The notes below the pieces were generated by a model, which had not been told where the DNA came from, did no database searches, and worked only from the letters and a program-made list of their open reading frames with translations. The translations under genes were made by a program, and so were the position numbers. From contig NZ_JACJHY010000006.1 of assembly GCF_014138625.1 (NCBI RefSeq), positions 1 through 64,000 of the forward strand: DNA of 64,000 nt, read 5' to 3'. How positions within the stretch are numbered: the stretch's first letter is position 1; each line of letters opens with the position of its first letter. The stretch is from Aminobacter ciceronei. GTDB lineage: Bacteria > Pseudomonadota > Alphaproteobacteria > Rhizobiales > Rhizobiaceae. Of this stretch, positions 9,857 through 18,945 are shown in pieces.

Positions 9857-12271
9857 ATGGCCAAAATATCCCGCTCTTCCAGCGAAGGTACCTTCGCAGT
9901 CCTGCCGTTGCGCGACATCGTCGTGTTCCCGCACATGATCGTCCCGCTGTTCGTGGGCCGTGAAAAGTCGATCAAGGCCCTGGAAGAGGTGATGGGTCAG
10001 GAAAAGCAGATCTTGCTTGCGACCCAGATGAATGCCGCCGACGACGATCCCGAGCCCGATGCGATCTACGACATCGGCACGCTTGCCAACGTGTTGCAAC
10101 TGCTGAAGCTGCCCGACGGCACCGTCAAGGTGCTGGTCGAAGGCACGACGCGCGCCAAGATTCAGTCCTTCACCGACAAGTCCGACTTCCACGAGGCCCA
10201 CGCGCTCATCCTAAGCGAGCCGGAAGAGGAAGAGGTCGAGGTTGAGGCGCTGGCGCGTTCGGTGGTTTCCGACTTCGAAAACTACGTCAAGCTGAACAAG
10301 AAGATTTCGCCCGAAGTGGTTGGTGCTGCCAGCCAGATCGAGGACTATTCCAAGCTCGCCGACACGGTGGCCTCGCATCTCGCGATCAAGATCACCGAGA
10401 AGCAGGAGATGCTCGGCACGCTGTCCGTCAAGGAGCGGCTCGAGAAGGCGATGGGCTTCATGGAAGCCGAAATCTCCGTCCTGCAGGTGGAAAAGCGCAT
10501 CCGCAGCCGCGTCAAGCGGCAGATGGAGAAGACCCAGCGCGAGTACTATCTCAACGAGCAGATGAAGGCGATCCAGAAGGAGCTCGGCGAGGGCGAGGAC
10601 GGCCGCGACGAGGCTGCCGAGATCGAGGCGCGCATCAAGAAGACCAAGCTGACGAAGGAGGCCCGCGAAAAGGCGGATGCCGAGCTCAAGAAGCTGCGGT
10701 CGATGTCGCCGATGTCGGCCGAAGCCACCGTCGTGCGCAACTATCTCGACTGGATCCTGTCGATCCCGTGGGGCAAGAACTCCAAGGTCAAGCAGGACCT
10801 GCACTTTGCCCAGGAGGTGCTCGACACCGACCACTACGGCCTCGACAAGGTCAAGGACCGCATCGTCGAGTATCTCGCCGTGCAGAGCCGCCAGAAGAAG
10901 CTGAAGGGGCCGATCCTGTGCCTCGTCGGTCCTCCCGGCGTCGGCAAGACCTCGCTCGGCAAGTCGATCGCCAAGGCGACCGGCCGCGAGTTCGTGCGCA
11001 TGGCGCTCGGCGGCGTGCGTGACGAGGCCGAGATCCGCGGTCACCGCCGCACCTATATCGGCTCGATGCCCGGCAAGGTCATCCAGTCGATGAAGAAGGC
11101 GAAGAAGTCCAACCCGCTCTTCCTGCTCGACGAGATCGACAAGATGGGCCAGGACTTCCGCGGCGATCCGTCGTCGGCGCTGCTCGAGGTGCTCGATCCG
11201 GAACAGAACGCAACGTTCATGGACCATTACCTCGAGGTCGAATACGACCTGTCGAGCGTGATGTTCGTGACGACGGCGAACACGCTGAACATCCCTGCGC
11301 CCTTGATGGACCGCATGGAGATCATCCGTATCGCCGGTTACACCGAGGACGAGAAGGTCGAGATCGCCAAGCGGCACCTGATGCCGAAGGTCGTCCGCGA
11401 CCACGCGCTCCAGCCCAAGGAGTTCTCGGTTTCCGAAGATGCGATCCGTGCCGTGATCCAGCTCTACACACGTGAAGCCGGCGTGCGCAGCCTCGAGCGC
11501 GAGCTGATGAAGCTCGGGCGCAAGGCCGTCACCGAGATCATCAAGACCAAGAAGAAGTCGGTGAAGGTCACCGCTGCCAATCTGGACGATTATCTCGGCG
11601 TGCAGCGCTATCGCTTCGGCCAGGTCGAAGGCGAAGATCAGGTCGGCGTGGTCACCGGGCTTGCCTGGACCGAGGTCGGCGGCGAACTGCTGACGATCGA
11701 AGGCGTGATGATGCCCGGCAAGGGCAAGATGACGGTCACCGGCAACCTGCGCGACGTCATGAAGGAGTCGATCTCGGCTGCGGCATCCTATGTCCGTAGC
11801 CGTGCCCTCGACTTCGGCGTCGAGCCGCCGCTGTTCGACAAGCGCGACATCCACGTGCACCTGCCCGAGGGCGCCACGCCTAAGGACGGTCCGTCCGCAG
11901 GTGCCGCCATGGCCACCGCGATCGTTTCGATCCTGACCGGCATTCCTGTCAGGGCCGACGTCGCGATGACCGGCGAGATCACGCTGCGCGGTCGCATCCT
12001 GCCGATCGGCGGGCTGAAGGAGAAGCTGCTTGCAGCCCTGCGCGGCGGCATCAAGAAGGTGCTGATCCCGGAAGACAACGCCAAGGATCTGGCGGAGATT
12101 CCGGAAAACGTGAAGAGCGGCATGGAGATCATCCCGGTTTCGCGGGTTGGCGAAGTGTTGCGTCACGCACTCGTCAGGATGCCGGAGCCGATCGAGTGGA
12201 CCGAACCGGTCGATGTTCCCGCGGCCAAGTCGGATGCCGGCGAGGATGCCGGCAAGGGCTTCGCTCATTAG
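9857..12271 (+). CDS. lon: ATP-dependent protease Lon
   Basis: Cytosolic AAA+ serine protease for damaged and regulatory proteins, 804 residues. An N-terminal substrate domain (LAN, about residues 10-205, with [20 protein letters not shown]) is followed by a coiled linker. The ATPase has Walker A GPPGVGKT beginning at residue 358 and Walker [10 protein letters not shown]. The protease domain carries the catalytic dyad S680 (GPSAG) and K723 (GGLKEKLL). I prefer ATG 9857, which follows AAAGG by 7 bases, to the in-frame ATG at 9842. Two terminators follow, then hupB. Confidence 0.97.
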   Translation: MAKISRSSSEGTFAVLPLRDIVVFPHMIVPLFVGREKSIKALEEVMGQEKQILLATQMNAADDDPEPDAIYDIGTLANVLQLLKLPDGTVKVLVEGTTRAKIQSFTDKSDFHEAHALILSEPEEEEVEVEALARSVVSDFENYVKLNKKISPEVVGAASQIEDYSKLADTVASHLAIKITEKQEMLGTLSVKERLEKAMGFMEAEISVLQVEKRIRSRVKRQMEKTQREYYLNEQMKAIQKELGEGEDGRDEAAEIEARIKKTKLTKEAREKADAELKKLRSMSPMSAEATVVRNYLDWILSIPWGKNSKVKQDLHFAQEVLDTDHYGLDKVKDRIVEYLAVQSRQKKLKGPILCLVGPPGVGKTSLGKSIAKATGREFVRMALGGVRDEAEIRGHRRTYIGSMPGKVIQSMKKAKKSNPLFLLDEIDKMGQDFRGDPSSALLEVLDPEQNATFMDHYLEVEYDLSSVMFVTTANTLNIPAPLMDRMEIIRIAGYTEDEKVEIAKRHLMPKVVRDHALQPKEFSVSEDAIRAVIQLYTREAGVRSLERELMKLGRKAVTEIIKTKKKSVKVTAANLDDYLGVQRYRFGQVEGEDQVGVVTGLAWTEVGGELLTIEGVMMPGKGKMTVTGNLRDVMKESISAAASYVRSRALDFGVEPPLFDKRDIHVHLPEGATPKDGPSAGAAMATAIVSILTGIPVRADVAMTGEITLRGRILPIGGLKEKLLAALRGGIKKVLIPEDNAKDLAEIPENVKSGMEIIPVSRVGEVLRHALVRMPEPIEWTEPVDVPAAKSDAGEDAGKGFAH

Positions 12272-12296
12272 TTGTATCTAAAGTCGCCGTCAAAAC

Positions 12297-12324
12297 AAAA
12301 AGCCGGGCTCGCGCCCGGCTTTTT
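12297..12324 (+). terminator. lon terminator (bidirectional)
   Basis: Stem AAAAAGCCGGGC / GCCCGGCTTTTT with a TCGC loop, 25 bases past the lon stop. A classic intrinsic terminator. Confidence 0.85.
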
Positions 12325-12337
12325 CATGTGAAAAAAC

Positions 12338-12357
12338 CCCGGAATTCCGGGCTTTTT
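12338..12357 (+). terminator. second terminator between lon and hupB
   Basis: Short perfect palindrome CCCGGAATTCCGGG followed by CTTTTT, about 14 bases after the first terminator. Tandem terminators isolate hupB from lon. Confidence 0.6.
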
Positions 12358-12454
12358 GCCCCTTTTCGACTTGGTTGTGCTCGAAGTTTTTCCTAAAGTC
12401 CGTGTCCTACCGGCTGAGTCTAATGTCCCGGTTTTCTCATGGAAGGGAATTTGA

Positions 12455-12727
12455 ATGAACAAGAACGAACTAGTGTCCGCCGTCGCCGAAGCTTCCAAGC
12501 TTTCCAAGGGCGATGCGCAGTCCGCAGTTGATGCGGTGTTCTCCGTCATCACCGGCGAACTGAAGAATGGCGGCGATGTCCGGCTTGTCGGTTTCGGAAA
12601 TTTCACCGTGTCAAAACGCGCGGAGTCGACCGGCCGCAACCCGCAGACCGGCGCAGAAGTGAAGATCCCGGCTCGCACCGTGCCGAAGTTCTCGGCCGGC
12701 AAGGGCCTCAAGGACGCGGTCAACTGA
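12455..12727 (+). CDS. hupB: DNA-binding protein HU
   Basis: Small histone-like nucleoid protein that bends DNA as a dimer, 90 residues. It starts MNKNELVSAVAEASKLSKGDA, and the DNA-binding arm region GFGNFTVSKRAESTGRNPQTG lies at about residues 45-67, ending in the usual KIPARTVPKFSAGKGLKDAVN. Start ATG 12455 behind GGAAGGGAA. Monocistronic, with terminators on both sides. The lon-hupB neighbourhood is conserved in Rhizobiales. Confidence 0.97.
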   Translation: MNKNELVSAVAEASKLSKGDAQSAVDAVFSVITGELKNGGDVRLVGFGNFTVSKRAESTGRNPQTGAEVKIPARTVPKFSAGKGLKDAVN

Positions 12728-12753
12728 TCGCTTTCCGGCCAATATACTGATCG

Positions 12754-12777
12754 AAAAGCCGGGCTTGCCCGGCTTTT
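12754..12777 (+). terminator. hupB terminator
   Basis: Stem AAAAGCCGGGC / GCCCGGCTTTT with a TT loop, followed by CTTTT. Strong intrinsic terminator 27 bases after the hupB stop. Confidence 0.88.
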
Positions 12778-12818
12778 CTTTTGCCTGAAGCCAGGCGCGC
12801 GGCGGGTGGTCTCGCGCT

Positions 12819-13238
12819 TCAGTAGACCTGGGTTTTCGACCGGCTGATGAAGAAGCCATGGCCGTCATTGCGGCTGCAGCGCAGCCCGGATCTGTCCGAC
12901 GTGCAGCTGAAGGGGCCCTTCCTCCAACTGTTGCCATAGTCGAGCGTGTGCGAGCCGTCGCAGCATCCGCTGTCGCCAACATTCTGATAACGCTTGGCTT
13001 TTCCCGATTTGCCGAGGATGAACCTGAGATAGGTCGGCTCGATGCGATCGCAGCCGAGCTCCGGCCCGCCATCTTCGGGTTCGTAGACGTCCGAGCCGCC
13101 TACCGGCGTGTACTGGCAGCCGACATTGCCAGAGGGCATGTTGAAATAGACGAGGCCGCCGTCGGCCGGGAAGCTCTGTTCCGCAGCCTTTGCATCGATC
13201 GAGATCAGGGCGATCACCGCCACCAGCACAGAACGCAT
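12819..13238 (-). CDS. secreted cysteine-rich protein (DUF6636-like)
   Basis: 139-residue predicted periplasmic protein. The signal peptide is MRSVLVAVIALISIDAKA with a likely cut before AEQ. The mature part has six cysteines (GNVGCQY, LGCDR, SGCCDG, FSCTS, LRCSR). It ends with GLRCSRNDGHGFFISRSKTQ, a C-terminal pattern I associate with DUF6636-type domains. The ATG at 13238 was chosen for the signal peptide and the upstream GGAGGGG. It stands alone, convergent with hupB. The function is unknown; the cysteines suggest disulfides in the envelope. Confidence 0.7.
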   Translation of the reverse strand: MRSVLVAVIALISIDAKAAEQSFPADGGLVYFNMPSGNVGCQYTPVGGSDVYEPEDGGPELGCDRIEPTYLRFILGKSGKAKRYQNVGDSGCCDGSHTLDYGNSWRKGPFSCTSDRSGLRCSRNDGHGFFISRSKTQVY

Positions 13239-13334
13239 CGCCCCTCCAGCGCAACTCCAACGTCCCAAGGCGCAAGATTGCACCGGAACGCGGCAGGTCG
13301 ACAATGGGGCGTTGATGGGGGGCCCGGGTTCAAC

Positions 13335-13358
13335 AAAAATGGGCCGCTGCGGCGGCCC
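13335..13358 (-). terminator. terminator of the binding-protein/M24 peptidase operon
   Basis: On the minus strand the stem GGGCCGC / GCGGCCC with a 4-base loop is followed by ATTTTTGTT, 30 bases past the peptidase stop. Confidence 0.7.
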
Positions 13359-13387
13359 TTTGCGAGTTTGGCTGTATTGGCAAGCGC

Positions 13388-14482
13388 TCAGGCCTTGACC
13401 AGGAATGCCTCGCGCGGCAGGTCCGACAGCACCTCGGCGCGGTTGCCGCGGAGGATGACGATCTCTTCCAGGCGCAGTCCGAAGCGGCCCTGCAGATAGA
13501 TGCCGGGCTCGATCGAGAACACGTTGCCCTCCTGCAGGATCGTTTCCGACGTGCCGGTGATATAGGGCTGCTCGTGAATGTCGATGCCCAGGCCGTGGCC
13601 GGTGCGGTGCAGGAAGTTCGGACCGTAGCCGGCGGCGGTGATGACGTCGCGGGCGGCCTTGTCGACCTCCTTGGCGGCAACGCCGGGCTTTGCGGCGGCG
13701 ATTGCTGCCTGTACGGCACGCTCAAGCACGCCGTGCACCTCGTCAAAACCTTCCGGCTTGTCGCCGAACACGCCGACGCGGGTCATGTCGGAGGGATAAC
13801 CGTCCTTGCGGCCGCCGATATCGATCAGCACGGCCTCGTTCGCCTTGAGCTTGCGGTCGCCGGTGTGATGGTGCGGGAAGGCGCCGTTCTCGCCGAAGCA
13901 GACGCTGACGAATTCTCCGGTCGCACCATTGGCTGTGTAGAAGTCACGGATGGCCTTGCCGACCTCGAGTTCGGTCACGCCTTCCCTGAGCGCGGCGAAG
14001 CCTGCCTTCATGGCACCGTCATTGAGCACTGCGTTCATCTTGAGCAGCGCATATTCGGCCTCGTCCTTCTTGCCGCGCAGGAAGCTCACCGTATCGTTCA
14101 GGAAGCTGCGCGCAGCACCGGGCAGGGCATCGAGCGCAAGCAGCGCGAAATCGGCGCGCATGGTCTCGTCGAGGGCAACCGAGACGGTGCCGCCCTTGAG
14201 GCCACAATCGGCGAGAAGCTGCACCAAGGCCGCCTGCGGACCATCGGCATCGGCCCAGGGATAGAAGGGCAATTTGGTGAAGGGGCGCTGGCTGTCGGCA
14301 TTCAGCGCCGGCATCAGGAAGCCGGCATGCGTCTGCGACACGATCAAAAGCACCGGGCGTTCGTCGCCATGCGGCGACATGCCTGCGAGCCAGACAAGGT
14401 GCGAGGAGGGGCCGACGACCACCAGGTCGGTTCCCGTCTCAGCCATGCGCTCGCGCAGCCGCGCCATCCGCTCTTCGTACAT
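13388..14482 (-). CDS. M24-family aminopeptidase (Xaa-Pro type)
   Basis: Metallopeptidase of the creatinase/aminopeptidase P fold, 364 residues. An N-terminal creatinase-like domain (about 1-130) precedes the M24 catalytic domain. Metal ligands are visible in order: two Asp in IDIGGRKDGYPSDMTR, His in HRTGHGLGIDIHE, Glu in SIEPGIYL and Glu in LRLEEIVIL. It releases the N-terminal residue from peptides, often before proline. It starts 92 bases after the peptide-binding protein gene on the same strand, so it probably hydrolyses peptides brought in by this ABC system. Cytoplasmic, with no signal peptide. Confidence 0.9.
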   Translation of the reverse strand: MYEERMARLRERMAETGTDLVVVGPSSHLVWLAGMSPHGDERPVLLIVSQTHAGFLMPALNADSQRPFTKLPFYPWADADGPQAALVQLLADCGLKGGTVSVALDETMRADFALLALDALPGAARSFLNDTVSFLRGKKDEAEYALLKMNAVLNDGAMKAGFAALREGVTELEVGKAIRDFYTANGATGEFVSVCFGENGAFPHHHTGDRKLKANEAVLIDIGGRKDGYPSDMTRVGVFGDKPEGFDEVHGVLERAVQAAIAAAKPGVAAKEVDKAARDVITAAGYGPNFLHRTGHGLGIDIHEQPYITGTSETILQEGNVFSIEPGIYLQGRFGLRLEEIVILRGNRAEVLSDLPREAFLVKA

Positions 14483-14533
14483 CGTCTCTGCCTTCTTCGG
14501 ATTTGGGGAGGGGTAATGTAAGGTGAGGGCGAT

Positions 14534-14559
14534 GGGACCGCCCGCAAATGGGCGGTCCC
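14534..14559 (-). promoter_or_regulatory. intercistronic hairpin after the binding-protein gene
   Basis: Perfect 10-base stem GGGACCGCCC / GGGCGGTCCC with a 6-base loop, 16 bases after the binding-protein stop and before the peptidase. It has no T run, so it more likely protects the 3' end of the abundant binding-protein mRNA or attenuates the peptidase than terminates fully. Confidence 0.5.
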
Positions 14560-14574
14560 TGCCAGGCCGGTTCG

Positions 14575-16170
14575 TCAGTTCTTCTTGACGAGGCGGTAAT
14601 AGACGAAGTCGGAGGTTGCGCCGTTGACATAGCCTTCGACGTTCTTGGCACGCGCCACCTGGGTCGCGGCCTGGAACATGACGACGATCGGCGACTTCTC
14701 CTGCACCTTCTTCTGCAGGTCGACATACATTGCGCTGCGCTTGGCCGGATCGGCCTCGGCGAGAGCTGCCTTGGTCTCGTTGTTCAGCTCTTCCGGAACC
14801 GCCCAGCTGTTACGCCAGGTGGTGGTCGACTGGTAGTTTCCGTCGGAGTTGTCGGTGTTGTAGGCAAAAGCCTTGGCGTTGGAGTGCGGGTCCATGAAAT
14901 CGGGACCCCAGTACAGCAGCATCGCCTCATGTGTGCGGGCGCGGTACTTGGTGATCACCTGCGAGCCGGTGCCCGGTACGATGTCGAAGTTGATGCCGGC
15001 TTCGGCGAAGCTTGCCTGCAGCGACTGCGCCATGTCGGTGAACGGCGTCGAATTGATGACGTCGAGCGTCACCTTGATCGGCGTCTTGATGCCGGCGTCA
15101 GCCAGGATCTGCTTCGCCTTGGCCGGATCGTAGCTGTAGGGCGTCTCGTCGAGCGAGCCCGGGAAGCCCTTCGGCCAGAAGGCCTGGTGCGTCTGCATCT
15201 GGCCCTTCAGGAACGTGTCGGTCATGCCCTTGTAGTTGACCAGGTAGCGGGCGGCGTCCCAGACGGCCGGCGGTGTCAGCGACTCCGTCTTCTGGTTGAA
15301 CGACAGGAAGTGCACGGCCGCCTGCGGATAGGTCTCGGTGGTTACCTTGTCGCTGCCGGCAAGCGTTGCGATCTGGTCCGAGGTCAGGTTCTTGGCCATG
15401 TCGACGTCGCCCGACTGCAGCAGCAGTTGCTGGGTCGCGGCTTCGGCGACGTGGCGGATGATGACGCCCTTGATGGCTGGCGCGCCGTTGAAATAGTCGG
15501 GGTTGGCGGTCAGGTTGATCAGCTCGCCGGGGCGGAACGCCTTGAGCACGAACGGGCCGGTGCCGGCCGAGTTCGACTTCAGCCAGGCGTTGCCCATGTC
15601 GCCATTGGCCTCGTTGGCCTGCAGCGTCACCGCGTCGACGATCGAACCCGGACGGGCGGCCAGCACGTTAAGCACGAAGGCCGAAGCGAAGTCGCCGGCA
15701 TATTTGATGACGACCTTGTTGCCGTCGGCCTTGACCATCGAATCGAAATTCTCGGGCGTCCAGCCGAGCTGGGTCAGGATGAAGGCCGGTGCCTTGTTCA
15801 GCACGATGACACGCTTGAACGAATAGACCACGTCCTCGGCGCGCAGCGGGTTGCCCGAGGTGAACTTGACGCCGTCGCGCAGCGTGAATGTGATGGTCTT
15901 GTTGGCGTCGTCGACGGTCCATTCCTTGGCGAGGCCGGCGGCCAGCGTCTTGGTGTCGGCGGCGTCGTACTGGACGAGGCGGTCATAGGTCTGGGAGACA
16001 TATTCGCCCGACGAGAACTCGTAGGCCTCGGCCGGGTCGATGCTGACGATGTCGTCGATGTTCTGTGCCACCACGAGCACGCCTGCGGGCGTGGCTGCAA
16101 GGCTGATGGCGGGCGTCATCGGCATCGCCAGCGCCGCGGCGAGCAGCGCGGCTTTGAACAGTTTCATCAT
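14575..16170 (-). CDS. peptide ABC transporter substrate-binding protein (family 5)
   Basis: Periplasmic solute-binding protein of the DppA/OppA class, 531 residues. Signal peptide MMKLFKAALLAAALAMPMTP...ISLA is followed by the family 5 signature region (EYVSQTYDRLVQYDAADTKTLAAGLAKEW). Further typical segments are RDGVKFTSGNPLRAEDVVYSFKR and, near the end, YRLVKKN. The ATG at 16170 overlaps the TGA of the regulator gene and has AAGGAGA upstream. Ligand is probably a di- or oligopeptide, or another nickel/opine-like cargo; the neighbouring M24 peptidase favours peptides. Confidence 0.92.
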   Translation of the reverse strand: MMKLFKAALLAAALAMPMTPAISLAATPAGVLVVAQNIDDIVSIDPAEAYEFSSGEYVSQTYDRLVQYDAADTKTLAAGLAKEWTVDDANKTITFTLRDGVKFTSGNPLRAEDVVYSFKRVIVLNKAPAFILTQLGWTPENFDSMVKADGNKVVIKYAGDFASAFVLNVLAARPGSIVDAVTLQANEANGDMGNAWLKSNSAGTGPFVLKAFRPGELINLTANPDYFNGAPAIKGVIIRHVAEAATQQLLLQSGDVDMAKNLTSDQIATLAGSDKVTTETYPQAAVHFLSFNQKTESLTPPAVWDAARYLVNYKGMTDTFLKGQMQTHQAFWPKGFPGSLDETPYSYDPAKAKQILADAGIKTPIKVTLDVINSTPFTDMAQSLQASFAEAGINFDIVPGTGSQVITKYRARTHEAMLLYWGPDFMDPHSNAKAFAYNTDNSDGNYQSTTTWRNSWAVPEELNNETKAALAEADPAKRSAMYVDLQKKVQEKSPIVVMFQAATQVARAKNVEGYVNGATSDFVYYRLVKKN

Positions 16171-16820
16171 TTTCTCTCCTTTTTGGTTCCCGTTGTCTTC
16201 TCTTCGGCCCGTGAACCGCGCAGGGCCGGATGCTCCGTGCGCGACCTGAACATCGGCAAGGTGCCGGTCCACAGCATGCGCGCGAACTGTTGGGTGTCGT
16301 TCGACCAGGAATGCGGACGATTGCCGCGGAAATGCAGGCTGTCGCCGGCCGAAAGCACCATCTCTTCGTCCTCGAGGCGCTGGGTGATCGAGCCTTCGAG
16401 GATGAACAGGATTTCCTCGCCTTCATGGCTGACCGTCTCGGAGCGGTAACCCGGCGGGACATTGAGGACGAAGGACGAGAGCACGTTGCCGGTGAAGTCG
16501 GCGGCGATGCGCTCATAGACGATCGACGAGCCGTCGACCGAGAATCGGTTGCGCTCGGCCGCGCGGGTCAATCCGTCCTCGGCGCTGGGCGTGGCGATGA
16601 AATAATCCACACCCACGTCGAGGCTGCGGGCGATCTGGGCGAGGGTGCCGAGCGAGGGGGTGGCATGATCGCGTTCGACCTGGCTGAGGTAACCGACCGA
16701 AATGCCTGCGGCGTCACACAATTCCTGCAATGTCATCGACAGCTGGCGGCGGCGGGCACGGATCAGCGCGCCAACCTTGGGCTGGCTCGACGGCGTGTTT
16801 TTGCTGGCCTCCGAGGACAC
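16167..16820 (-). CDS. XRE-family regulator with C-terminal cupin
   Basis: 217-residue transcription factor. An N-terminal helix-turn-helix of the HTH_3 type (residues about 17-72, VGALIRARRRQLSMTLQELCDAAGIS...GYLSQVERD) is joined to a cupin sensor domain (about 100-190, with SHEGEEILFILEGSI and LSAGDSLHFRGNRPHSW). The start is a GTG at 16820 with GGGAG upstream. It overlaps the binding-protein gene by 4 bases and diverges from the permease operon. It therefore probably controls both arms through the AT-rich repeats at 16835-16891. The ligand may be the transported compound or its breakdown product. Confidence 0.9.
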   Translation of the reverse strand: MSSEASKNTPSSQPKVGALIRARRRQLSMTLQELCDAAGISVGYLSQVERDHATPSLGTLAQIARSLDVGVDYFIATPSAEDGLTRAAERNRFSVDGSSIVYERIAADFTGNVLSSFVLNVPPGYRSETVSHEGEEILFILEGSITQRLEDEEMVLSAGDSLHFRGNRPHSWSNDTQQFARMLWTGTLPMFRSRTEHPALRGSRAEEKTTGTKKERK

Positions 16821-16834
16821 GCTTTTTTGCTCCC

Positions 16835-16891
16835 ATCAAAATTTTTTTGATCTAACCAAAATTTTTTGTATAGTCCAAGCAGAATTTTGCT
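16835..16891. promoter_or_regulatory. triple AT-rich inverted repeat, probable XRE operator, with permease promoter
   Basis: Three related palindromes lie in the divergent region. They are ATCAAAA-ttt-TTTTGAT (16835-16851), CAAAA-tt-TTTTG (16857-16868) and AGCAgAATTtTGCT (16878-16891). Their centres are 19.5 and 22 bases apart, about two helical turns. A plus-strand promoter TTGATC (16847-16852), 16 bases, TATAGT (16869-16874) is threaded through them. Binding by the adjacent XRE/cupin protein is inference. Confidence 0.55.
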
Positions 16892-16951
16892 CGACAGAAA
16901 ACATCCGTGCCGCATCCGCGACGCGGCCAATGTGGTAGGAACAAAGACCGC

Positions 16952-18040
16952 GTGGCATCAGAAACCTCTACCGCCGCCAAGGCGCTTCCAACAGGGCCTG
17001 GCGGCTCGTCGCCCAATGCGCGGCACGCCTGGAAAACGGTGAAGGGCCTGCTCGGCGTCATCGTCGCCGTTGCCTTCACCTTCCTCGGCCTCCTTGCCAT
17101 CACCTTCTTCATCGGCCGCGTCGTGCCGATCGACCCGGTTCTCGCCGTCGTCGGCGACCGCGCCCCGCGCGCCGTCTACGAGGCTGTGCGCATCGAGATG
17201 GGGCTGGACAAGCCGCTGATCGTCCAGTTCTTCCACTATGTCGGCAATGTGCTGACGGGTGACCTCGGCATGTCGGTGTCGACGGGCCGACCGGTCGCCG
17301 AGGATCTGGCCCGCGTCTTCCCGGCAACGCTGGAGATGGCGACGATCGGCATCATCATCGGCGTGCTGATGGGCGTGCCGATGGGCGTTTATGCCGCCAG
17401 CCGCCAGGGCAGCCTGCTCGACCAGGTCATCCGTGTCGTCGGCCTGCTCGGCTATTCGGTGCCGGCGTTCTGGCTCGGCCTCGTTGGTCTCGCGCTGTTC
17501 TATGCCAAGCTGCAATGGGTCGGCGGTCCCGGCCGCATCGACATCTTCTACGATGGCCTCGTCGAGCCGGTCACCGGCCTGCTTCTGATCGACAGCCTCA
17601 TTGCCGGCGACACCGAGATCTTCGTCAACGCGCTGACCCATATCGCGCTGCCGGCTGCGGTGCTCGGCTTCTTCAGCCTTGCCTACATCGCCCGTATGAC
17701 GCGCTCCTTCATGCTCGACCAGCTGGCGCAGGAATATGTCACCACCGCCCGCGTCAAGGGCGTGTCGGAGAGGCTGGTGCTGTGGCGCCATGCCTTCCGG
17801 CCGATCCTTGTGCCGCTGATCACCGTCATCGGCCTGTCCTATGCCGGCCTGCTCGAAGGCTCGGTCATGATCGAGACCGTGTTCTCGTGGCCGGGCATCG
17901 GCAACTACCTGACGACAGCGCTGCTCAATGCCGACATGAACGCCGTTCTGGGCGCGACGCTGGTCATCGGCGCCGTCTTCATCGGCATCAACAAGATTTC
18001 GGACGTGCTCTACCGCGTCCTCGACCCGAGGGCACGCTGA
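16952..18040 (+). CDS. ABC transporter permease, DppB-type
   Basis: Inner-membrane subunit of the peptide importer, 362 residues from the GTG at 16952. An ATG-free N-terminus rich in Ser/Pro precedes a first membrane helix (about residues 30-55, LLGVIVAVAFTFLGLLAITFF). The BPD_transp_1 domain occupies about 115-355 with the EAA loop (YVTTARVKGVSERLVLWRHAFRP) that docks the ATPases. GGTAGGA upstream supports this start; an earlier GTG at 16907 lies too close to the promoter. It overlaps the next permease by one base. Confidence 0.9.
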   Translation: MASETSTAAKALPTGPGGSSPNARHAWKTVKGLLGVIVAVAFTFLGLLAITFFIGRVVPIDPVLAVVGDRAPRAVYEAVRIEMGLDKPLIVQFFHYVGNVLTGDLGMSVSTGRPVAEDLARVFPATLEMATIGIIIGVLMGVPMGVYAASRQGSLLDQVIRVVGLLGYSVPAFWLGLVGLALFYAKLQWVGGPGRIDIFYDGLVEPVTGLLLIDSLIAGDTEIFVNALTHIALPAAVLGFFSLAYIARMTRSFMLDQLAQEYVTTARVKGVSERLVLWRHAFRPILVPLITVIGLSYAGLLEGSVMIETVFSWPGIGNYLTTALLNADMNAVLGATLVIGAVFIGINKISDVLYRVLDPRAR

Positions 18041-18945
18041 TGGCTACTGGACGTGACTGGCTTCTCGACGATTCGCCGTCCTCGCGCCTGCAGGCCCGGC
18101 TTGGCCGCAGCTACCGGCTGAGCCGCGCGCTGGCGCGCAATCCGCTCGCCATGGTCGGCGCGGTCATTGTGCTGACGCTGATCCTGGTGGCGCTGTTCGC
18201 GCCCTGGATCGCCACCCATTCGCCTGTCGGCCAGGATCTCGCCATGCGGCTCAAGCCGCCGAGCTGGGACAACTGGATGGGCACCGACGAGCTTGGCCGC
18301 GACATCTGGAGCCGTGTCGTCTACGGCGCGCGCATCACGCTGATGATCGTGGCGCTGGTGGCAGTCCTTGCCGCGCCCGTCGGCCTGATCATCGGCGCCG
18401 TCGCCGGCTATTTCGGCGGCTGGGTCGATCGCATCCTGATGGGCATCACCGACATCTTCCTGTCGATGCCGAAGCTGATCCTGGCACTGGCATTCGTGGC
18501 AGCACTTGGACCCGGCATCCAGAACGCCATCATCGCCATCGCGATTGCGACCTGGCCCGGCTATGCCCGCATCGCCCGCGCCGAAACCCTGACCATTCGC
18601 AATTCGGAGTTCGTTGCCGCCGTCGAGCTGCAGGGCGCTTCGTCGTTCCGCGTCATCGTCAACCACATCCTGCCGCTCTGCACCTCCTCGATGATCATCC
18701 GCGTCACGCTCGACATGGCCGGCATCATCCTGACCGCCGCCGGCCTCGGCTTCATCGGCCTCGGCGCCCAGCCGCCGCTGCCGGAATGGGGCGCGATGAT
18801 CTCCCGCGGCCGCTCCTTCATCCTCGACCAGTGGTGGGTGGCGACGATGCCCGGCTTTGCCATCGTCATCGTCAGTCTCGGCTTCTGTTTCCTCGGCGAC
18901 GGCCTGCGCGATGTGCTCGACCCCAAGCATGGAGATCGGCAATGA
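18040..18945 (+). CDS. ABC transporter permease, DppC-type
   Basis: Second membrane subunit of the peptide importer, 301 residues. It has the DppC N-terminal OppC-type domain (LARNPLAMVGAVIVL...LFAPWIATHSP) and the GTDELGRDIWSRVVYGARITL signature. The permease core has an EAA motif near residues 185-205 (SEFVAAVELQGASSFRVIVNHILP). The ATG at 18040 shares its A with the previous TGA. The stop overlaps the following ATPase start by 4 bases, so the operon is tightly coupled. Confidence 0.93.
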   Translation: MATGRDWLLDDSPSSRLQARLGRSYRLSRALARNPLAMVGAVIVLTLILVALFAPWIATHSPVGQDLAMRLKPPSWDNWMGTDELGRDIWSRVVYGARITLMIVALVAVLAAPVGLIIGAVAGYFGGWVDRILMGITDIFLSMPKLILALAFVAALGPGIQNAIIAIAIATWPGYARIARAETLTIRNSEFVAAVELQGASSFRVIVNHILPLCTSSMIIRVTLDMAGIILTAAGLGFIGLGAQPPLPEWGAMISRGRSFILDQWWVATMPGFAIVIVSLGFCFLGDGLRDVLDPKHGDRQ

